From Arcanobacterium sp. (GTDB taxonomy: Bacteria; Actinomycetota; Actinomycetes; Actinomycetales; Actinomycetaceae): a stretch of 33,446 bases of DNA. The translations under genes and the position numbers were made by a program. Shown piece after piece: positions 27,575-33,446 of the stretch. Position 1 is the stretch's first letter, and each line of letters starts with the position of its first letter. The stretch covers positions 1 to 33,446 of the forward strand of contig JALELI010000117.1 of assembly GCA_022768785.1 (NCBI GenBank), read 5' to 3'. The notes under the pieces are model-generated. The model did no database searches. It had not been told where the DNA came from and saw only the letters and a program-made list of their open reading frames with translations.

Positions 27575-30351
27575 TTATCGCTCCTTTCCCGAGGGGCAGG
27601 TGCATGGAATGAAGGGGTATGTGCGGCCACAGCCCGGCGAATCCGGTGGCCTGTGGAGTGCGGCTGCTGGGTAGGGAGTGTGCTAGCAGTCTCAGGCACA
27701 TCGACGATGGCCGCAATGCTTTGTGCCTGTGCCTCGCCGTCAATAGCGATTGCGCGCACAGAAGTGGGGAGCTCTAGTTCAGGAGCCACAATTGCCAGCA
27801 CAGTGAGCCGCCGTGAATGAGCGCGTAGCAGGAATTCCCAATCCTGTGGGCCGGGATCTACACAGAGCACGAGTTTGGTGGCCGGAGGAATGAGAGTGGT
27901 ATCGGGGGCGCGCAACAGATAACTCGAAGCTTGAATTGCGGAGATCCCATCGGGCATGGTGTGCCCAGAAATTACGGCGATGCCATCGTTGGCGTGAATT
28001 CGCCCAGCGAGCAGTGCAGCGAGAGCTGAGCGGGCCAGTGCAGTCTGCAATCGCACCACAGCAAACTGGTGCGGGCGCACCACGAGTGACAGGTGCGAGA
28101 AAGCTAGCTCATGAGCATCATGTACGGCCACGTCTGAGAGGCGTACAGCTGCCTCACCGTGGTTCGCCACCCAATCGGAATGTTCTAGTGCGCGAGCTAG
28201 CCCCTCGCCCTCCACATCTACCACAGGCAAGCGTCTATCCAGCCACGCTGGTAGCCACCAGGCGTGTTTGCCGAGCAGAGCCATCACCGCTGGAATAAAC
28301 GTCATGCGCACTAAGAATGCATCGGCAAAAATTCCCACTGTGAGCGCCACAGCAATTGGTTTGATGTACTTATTCCCATCGGGGATAAAGAAAGCGAACA
28401 CAGAGGTCATAATCAGTGCTGCGGCGCTCACCACTTTAGCGGATCCAATGAATCCCTCTCGAACGGCTCGCTGGGCGTTGCCCGTGTGAATCCATACTTC
28501 ACGCATTCGCGAAACGAGAAACACTTCATAATCCATGGCGAGGCCGAAGAGAATTCCCATCACAATCACTGGCAGGAATGAGATCACCGATCCCACTTTG
28601 GTGACATTAAAGAAATCAGCGAGCCAACCCCACCCGAAAATTGCTCCCACGGCTCCTAGCCCAGAGCCTAGTGAGAGGATATAGCCTATTGTGGCAGTGA
28701 TGGGCACAGCAATGGAGCGGAACACCAGCATGAGGAGCACAATCGAGAGGCCCACAACCACAATTCCGAAAGGGAGTAGAGCGGAATTGAGCACACTCGC
28801 AATATCGACAGCCACTGCTGTGATTCCAGTGACCATCACATTGGAAATGCCATAGCGGTGTTCGAGCGCGGGGGCATTAGCACGAATCTCATGCACAATG
28901 CGCATCGTGGCTGGATTAGCTTGGCCAGTGGCGGGGATTAATTCGATGAAGGCGAGCGAAGCATCACCGTTCGGTGTGCCGAGAGCCACTTTTTCCACGC
29001 CGTCTATTGAAGCTAAATCTTTGGAGAGGTTGTTCACCAAACCGAGTGGATCTGTGCTCTGCACGATGTCTGCGATCACGATAATAGGGGAGTTGTATCC
29101 CTCGCCGAACGCTCGAGAAATTTCATCGTACGTCTCTCGCATCTGGGTGCCAGGCCGCTCATATCCGTTATCCACTAGCGAGAGGGAGAGGCCCGCGAGC
29201 GGCACAGCGCCCGCACCGAGCACCGCTATCACTAAGACGGCGAAGAGTGCGGGTTTGCGCATGATCAGGCCAATCCAGCCAGCGCCTAGCCGAGAGTGCG
29301 CAGGCGAAGTGACCGAAGCCTTTTTCGGCGCGAACCGCTTGCCGAGCAGCCCCAAAAAAGCGGGAATCGCCGTCAGCGCCACGAGCACAGCTATTGCCAC
29401 CATACCTGCGGCAGACACTCCCATCGCAGTGAGAAAGGGGATCCGGCACACGGCTAAACCGCACAGTGCGATCATCACGGTCACTCCGGCAAACACCACT
29501 GCGGAGCCGGCAGTGGCCACAGCTCTGCCAGCTGCCTCAATCGGGGAAATGCCGTGCATAAGATACTCTCGGGCGCGGCTCATAATGAAGAGGGCATAGT
29601 CAATTCCCACTGCTAGCCCAATCATGACGGCGAGTACGGGAGTGATAGCGTTGATAGTGGTGAAGTTGGCCGCCACGAGAATGCCGAGCATTCCCACGCC
29701 CACGCCCACAACGGCGGAGATTATAGGGGTGCCGGCTGCGAGTAAGCTCCCGAAAGTGGCGAACAAAACGAGTGCTGCCACCAGCACCCCGATAGCTTCC
29801 GTAATTGAGAGCTCCACGCCAGCCGTTTGCCCGATATTACCGCCGAGTAACACAGATAATTGGGGGTGCTCTGCCTCGAGCTGTTGGGCATATTGGGCTA
29901 ATTGGGCTTTCACCACGCTCGCTTTGCCGTCGGCATTTGCCGAGTAGGCTGCCACGGTGGAATCCGTTTGCACTTGTACAAGCGCGTGTTTGCCGTCTTG
30001 AGAGATAGTGCGCGTGCGTTCGGCAAACGGGTCGGTGGCCATGGAGATACCTGAAATTTTGCTGGTATCGCGCACAAACTTTTCAATTGCAGGCTGATAG
30101 CTGCTGATGTTTCCGTGCCGCGCAGAGATGAGCACCGGCTCAGATACCCCGCTTGCTTGGGGTAAGCGCTCGCGCAGTATAGAGATCCCCGTGATCGATT
30201 CAGTGGCAGAGATGTCAAAAGAGTTAGAAAGTTGCATTCCCACTGAATGAGCTCCGGCGCCGAGGGCCGCCAGCAGAAGCAACCATGCGATGAGCACTCT
30301 CCTAGAATGGCTCGCACACCAGCGGCCAAGTTTGAGAAGAAACGCGCTCAT
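27571..30351 (-). CDS. MMPL-family transporter with C-terminal degenerate ABC-ATPase-like domain
   Basis: MMPL hallmarks (GIDYALFIMSRAREYL; GLAMDYEVFLVSRMREVW), two TM bundles; extra C-terminal ~191 aa at 27574-28146; ATGA overlap with the YhgE-like gene. Confidence 0.93.
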   Translation of the reverse strand: MSAFLLKLGRWCASHSRRVLIAWLLLLAALGAGAHSVGMQLSNSFDISATESITGISILRERLPQASGVSEPVLISARHGNISSYQPAIEKFVRDTSKISGISMATDPFAERTRTISQDGKHALVQVQTDSTVAAYSANADGKASVVKAQLAQYAQQLEAEHPQLSVLLGGNIGQTAGVELSITEAIGVLVAALVLFATFGSLLAAGTPIISAVVGVGVGMLGILVAANFTTINAITPVLAVMIGLAVGIDYALFIMSRAREYLMHGISPIEAAGRAVATAGSAVVFAGVTVMIALCGLAVCRIPFLTAMGVSAAGMVAIAVLVALTAIPAFLGLLGKRFAPKKASVTSPAHSRLGAGWIGLIMRKPALFAVLVIAVLGAGAVPLAGLSLSLVDNGYERPGTQMRETYDEISRAFGEGYNSPIIVIADIVQSTDPLGLVNNLSKDLASIDGVEKVALGTPNGDASLAFIELIPATGQANPATMRIVHEIRANAPALEHRYGISNVMVTGITAVAVDIASVLNSALLPFGIVVVGLSIVLLMLVFRSIAVPITATIGYILSLGSGLGAVGAIFGWGWLADFFNVTKVGSVISFLPVIVMGILFGLAMDYEVFLVSRMREVWIHTGNAQRAVREGFIGSAKVVSAAALIMTSVFAFFIPDGNKYIKPIAVALTVGIFADAFLVRMTFIPAVMALLGKHAWWLPAWLDRRLPVVDVEGEGLARALEHSDWVANHGEAAVRLSDVAVHDAHELAFSHLSLVVRPHQFAVVRLQTALARSALAALLAGRIHANDGIAVISGHTMPDGISAIQASSYLLRAPDTTLIPPATKLVLCVDPGPQDWEFLLRAHSRRLTVLAIVAPELELPTSVRAIAIDGEAQAQSIAAIVDVPETASTLPTQQPHSTGHRIRRAVAAHTPSFHAPAPRERSDK

Positions 30352-30476
30352 CGCACTCCTTTCCTACCATGGGTTCATTTTAGCGGAAAAACCTTAAGAG
30401 CCACTGGGAAAGCGCCTCACTGCTTCTAAAAGCAGCGCCCGAGAGCAAAAACTAGTAGCTTGAAAGCGCCAAACAC

Positions 30477-30508
30477 AGCCTGAAATTTCTCAAGCCTGAA
30501 ATTTCTCA
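30477..30508. repeat. Exact 16-bp tandem duplication
   Basis: AGCCTGAAATTTCTCA x2. Confidence 0.95.
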
Positions 30509-30534
30509 GCGCAGCCCATGCCGCAAGGCACAAG

Positions 30535-30577
30535 CATAGTAGGCACCGATCTGTGTGCTGCCCACACTATGCCTAAT
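30535..30577 (-). terminator. Hairpin downstream of the DUF1015 gene
   Basis: GCATAGT / ACTATGC arms with inner GGCA/TGCC pairing. Confidence 0.5.
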
Positions 30578-30608
30578 GCGAATTGGTACTACGCGAAATT
30601 AATTGGCG

Positions 30609-31820
30609 CTAGGCGAAGCTGTGAATAAAGAGCCCGGAAGCTAACTTTGGCTCAAACCACGTGCTCTTAGGGGGCATGATTGCTGCGGCGTCACTCACGG
30701 CCATCACATCGGCCACAGATGTGGGAAACAAACTGAACGCCACCCCGGTATCTCCAGCTTCGCGCTCTAGCTTTTCGATTCCTGCAGCTCCTCCCACGAA
30801 GCTAATGCGCTTATCAGTGCGTAAATCGTGGATTCCAAGAATTGGCTGGAGTACGGCGTTTGTGAGAATTGAGGTGTCGAGATCGGCAATCACATCTCCA
30901 GAGAGTGGTCTTGTGTAGCGTGCTCGATACCAGCGCCCGCCCACAAATACTCCAAAGTGCCCGCGCTGCTGCGGCTGCGCTGCGCCGGCTGCTGCTGGTT
31001 CCACATCAAAATGTGGGGCGAGTGCTGCGAGAAACTCCTCAGGGGTGTGCCCAGCCAGATCCGCCACCACGCGGTTGTATGCAAGCACTTTCAGATCGCT
31101 GGCGGGGAAAATCACGGCCATGATAGAAGCCCGCGGATCATCGGCAGCCAGGCCACGCTCTCCGGCCACTTTCACAGCTGACGCAGAGCGGTGGTGCCCA
31201 TCGGCAATATAGAGAGTTTCCACAGCAGTGAAGGCCTCCACTAATGCGGCGCTGATGTTCTCGCCCAACGGCCACAGCTGGTGGTGTACGCCGTCATCAG
31301 AGATGAAATCGTAGTGCGGAGGAGTGGCGGCTATCGCCTGTTGCACCAGCAGATCGATCTGCTGACGGCGGCGGTACATTAAGAACACCGGCTCGGTTTG
31401 CGCATTCGTGGCTTCAAAGTGGTGAATTCGGTTGAGCTCTTTGGCCACTAGTGTGCGTTCATGCTGTTTAATCACGCCGGAGCGATAATCAGCCACTCGT
31501 ACACAGGCCACCACTCCGGTTTGCACATGGGCAAATCCCTCTTGGCGGTAGGCGTAGAGCTGCGGTGCAGGATCTTGGATCAGCACACCAGAGCTCTTGA
31601 ATTTGTCTAACGTGGTGCGCGCGAGCTGGTGAGCTTGTTCGGCATCTTCGGTGACGCTGGCTGGAAGCTCCGCCTCGGGCCGGATCACTGTGAGAAAGCG
31701 GTGCGTGGGAGCTAGCTTCGCAGCTTCAGCTCGAGAGAGCACATCGTAGGGTGGGCATGCAAACGTGGCGGCTTCAGCAGCTGCAGGGCGCCATGCGGCG
31801 AAGGGGATAATCTGCACCAT
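30609..31820 (-). CDS. DUF1015-family protein
   Basis: FACPPYDVLSRAEAAKL, IADGHHRSASAVKV, C-terminal MPPKSTWFEPKLASGLFIH. Confidence 0.92.
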   Translation of the reverse strand: MVQIIPFAAWRPAAAEAATFACPPYDVLSRAEAAKLAPTHRFLTVIRPEAELPASVTEDAEQAHQLARTTLDKFKSSGVLIQDPAPQLYAYRQEGFAHVQTGVVACVRVADYRSGVIKQHERTLVAKELNRIHHFEATNAQTEPVFLMYRRRQQIDLLVQQAIAATPPHYDFISDDGVHHQLWPLGENISAALVEAFTAVETLYIADGHHRSASAVKVAGERGLAADDPRASIMAVIFPASDLKVLAYNRVVADLAGHTPEEFLAALAPHFDVEPAAAGAAQPQQRGHFGVFVGGRWYRARYTRPLSGDVIADLDTSILTNAVLQPILGIHDLRTDKRISFVGGAAGIEKLEREAGDTGVAFSLFPTSVADVMAVSDAAAIMPPKSTWFEPKLASGLFIHSFA

Positions 31821-32061
31821 AACGATCCTTTTCGTGGTAGCGGGTGGGTGAAGCTGTGCAATTTCTTCTATTCTACCGAGGGAGGGTGGGTGAGGGCCTC
31901 ACGGAGCGCTCTTTGGAATATGCGCTTGGGGGGGAGGCGTTGTGCTTGTCCGGGCTGTGCATATTGCGAGAAATTGTGTGCGCTTTTGAAAATTCGTGGT
32001 TCTCTGGGCGCCAAGATGCGGCGTGAAGTGCGAAATTCATGAGTTCTTTCAGATAACTGAC

Positions 32062-32087
32062 ATAAAATTAAACTATTAGCATTTTAT
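32062..32087. promoter_or_regulatory. Inverted repeat upstream of the DyP gene
   Basis: ATAAAAT-N12-ATTTTAT, 26 bp upstream of ATG 32114. Confidence 0.35.
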
Positions 32088-32113
32088 CTTTACAGGATTA
32101 GGAAGGAATTTTC

Positions 32114-33235
32114 ATGAATGCTGCGGAGAAACTCCCGTTAGTGAACGCGATCCAGCCGTTTGACGGCGCCGTGCAGAGTGGCATTGTACAACCCGGCCCA
32201 GCGCACCTAGAGGTGTTGGCTTTTGATCTGAACGAAGGAGTGGGGAAAGAGCAACTCATCAAGCTGATGAAAGAGTGGACGCCGCTTGCTCGATATCTCA
32301 CTCAGGGGCGGGCTGCCGAGGTGCCGAACTTTTACTCGCCAGAAATGGTGGAGGCTGTGGCCAACTTAACCATCACCGTGGGGTTTGGCGAACGTGTATT
32401 CGATCTCATTGGTAAGAGTGAGCTCAAGCCCGAGGGGCTGCACGATATCCCGGCTTTTACCCATGATCGTTTACAAGAACAGTGGGGGCAGAGCGATTTG
32501 ATGCTTCAAATCTGCACCGATGATCCGGTGACGCTCTTTATGGCTGCCCGTATGATGATTAAAACAGCGCTGCCTGTGGCTCACGTGAAATGGCTACAGA
32601 AAGGTTTCGGCCATGCGTTTGGTGCAGCTCCTATGGGGGCTACGCCGCGAAATCCGATGGGCTCTATTGACGGCACCGTGAATCCTAGATCTGATGAAGA
32701 CTGGGCTGAGCAGGTGTGGATCGATTCAGACCAGGCCTATTTGAAGAATTCTTCTATTATGGTAGTGCGGCGGATCGCGCTAGACCTCGATGCCTGGGAG
32801 AAGCTTGATGATCTCGGGCGGGGCAAGGTGATCGGCCGCGATCATCACACTGGCGCACCGCTCTCTGGCGGAAGTTCCGAGTTTGATGAAGAGGATATGG
32901 ACGCCACAGATACCGATGGCAACTATTTAATCGACCGCAACTCCCATCTGGCGCTCTCGCGTGAGCAAGATGGATTGCCCAACGATGCGCTCCGGCGCCG
33001 TGCGTATGCGTACGACGACGCACTCAACCCACATGTGAAAACTTCCACGAATTCGGGCTTGGTGTGGATCGCTTTCCAAAAGAATCCAGATAAGCAGTTT
33101 ACGGCGATTCAGAAACGGTTGGATAAATCGGATCTGCTCAACGAGTTTGTAGCGCATATTGGCTCGGCCGTCTATTGGATCGTGCCGGGCACGCGGCCAG
33201 ATAGCTACTGGGGGCAGGCCTTGCTCGAAGCCTGA
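32114..33235 (+). CDS. DyP-type (dye-decolourising) heme peroxidase
   Basis: GSIDGTVNP (GxxDG motif), SSIMVVRRIALDLDAWEKL, RDHHTGAPLSG, HLALSREQDG, GLVWIAFQKNPDKQFTAIQKRL. Confidence 0.95.
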   Translation: MNAAEKLPLVNAIQPFDGAVQSGIVQPGPAHLEVLAFDLNEGVGKEQLIKLMKEWTPLARYLTQGRAAEVPNFYSPEMVEAVANLTITVGFGERVFDLIGKSELKPEGLHDIPAFTHDRLQEQWGQSDLMLQICTDDPVTLFMAARMMIKTALPVAHVKWLQKGFGHAFGAAPMGATPRNPMGSIDGTVNPRSDEDWAEQVWIDSDQAYLKNSSIMVVRRIALDLDAWEKLDDLGRGKVIGRDHHTGAPLSGGSSEFDEEDMDATDTDGNYLIDRNSHLALSREQDGLPNDALRRRAYAYDDALNPHVKTSTNSGLVWIAFQKNPDKQFTAIQKRLDKSDLLNEFVAHIGSAVYWIVPGTRPDSYWGQALLEA

Positions 33236-33375
33236 GTGTGTTGGCGAAAGCTGATTGGCTGCGCGGAATATGCGTGAAATAGGGTAGCCGTTTTTCAGCG
33301 GGCAAGGCTCTTGTTTGCTGTAGGCAGGGTTTTTAGCAGCCTTGATCGAGAATTCGCTTCTAGCTCTCTTCGTGT

Positions 33376-33405
33376 GGGAGGTGCGCTGAATGGAGGTGCA
33401 CTGAA
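33376..33405. repeat. 15-bp tandem imperfect repeat
   Basis: GGAGGTGCGCTGAAT / GGAGGTGCACTGAAT. Confidence 0.7.
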
Positions 33406-33418
33406 TAAAGACTGGTGG

Positions 33419-33446
33419 GGTGGCAGCACAAAATTGTGCTGCCACC
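33419..33446 (+). terminator. Terminator-like hairpin at the window edge
   Basis: GGTGGCAGCACA-aaat-TGTGCTGCCACC. Confidence 0.7.

Noticed and set aside
28898-29599. 233-aa plus-strand ORF antisense to the MMPL gene
   Set aside because: Ala/Ser/Thr/Pro-rich shadow translation of a hydrophobic membrane-protein gene.

Overview
This 33.4 kb window looks like chromosomal DNA from a moderate-GC actinomycete, possibly Arcanobacterium/Trueperella-like. That taxonomic guess is inference only; no rRNA is present. Supported content: a CAT-anticodon tRNA followed by a modular repeat array; a gntR + membrane-protein operon with a perfect 16-bp palindrome upstream; an RclA-like flavoprotein reductase; a possible split DUF2975 membrane-protein/XRE operon; an M18 aminopeptidase; a SpoU/TrmH RNA methyltransferase; a Gln/Pro-tailed membrane protein; a NifX-like protein; hsp20 with a HAIR-like operator; two alpha/beta hydrolases; threonine synthase; an OPT transporter; a full glpABC-glpF-glpK locus divergent from a SorC-family regulator; a YhgE/Pip-like protein overlapping an MMPL transporter that carries a C-terminal domain resembling a degenerate ABC ATPase; a DUF1015 protein; and a DyP-type peroxidase. 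Best second-look items are the MMPL/pseudo-ABC fusion with its YhgE partner, the A/B/C mosaic repeat array abutting the tRNA, the possible split DUF2975 gene, the GntR palindrome, and a motif shared upstream of the three glp transcription-unit starts. No database search was possible. Family calls come from reading the supplied translations, and start codons of trimmed ORFs are judgement calls.
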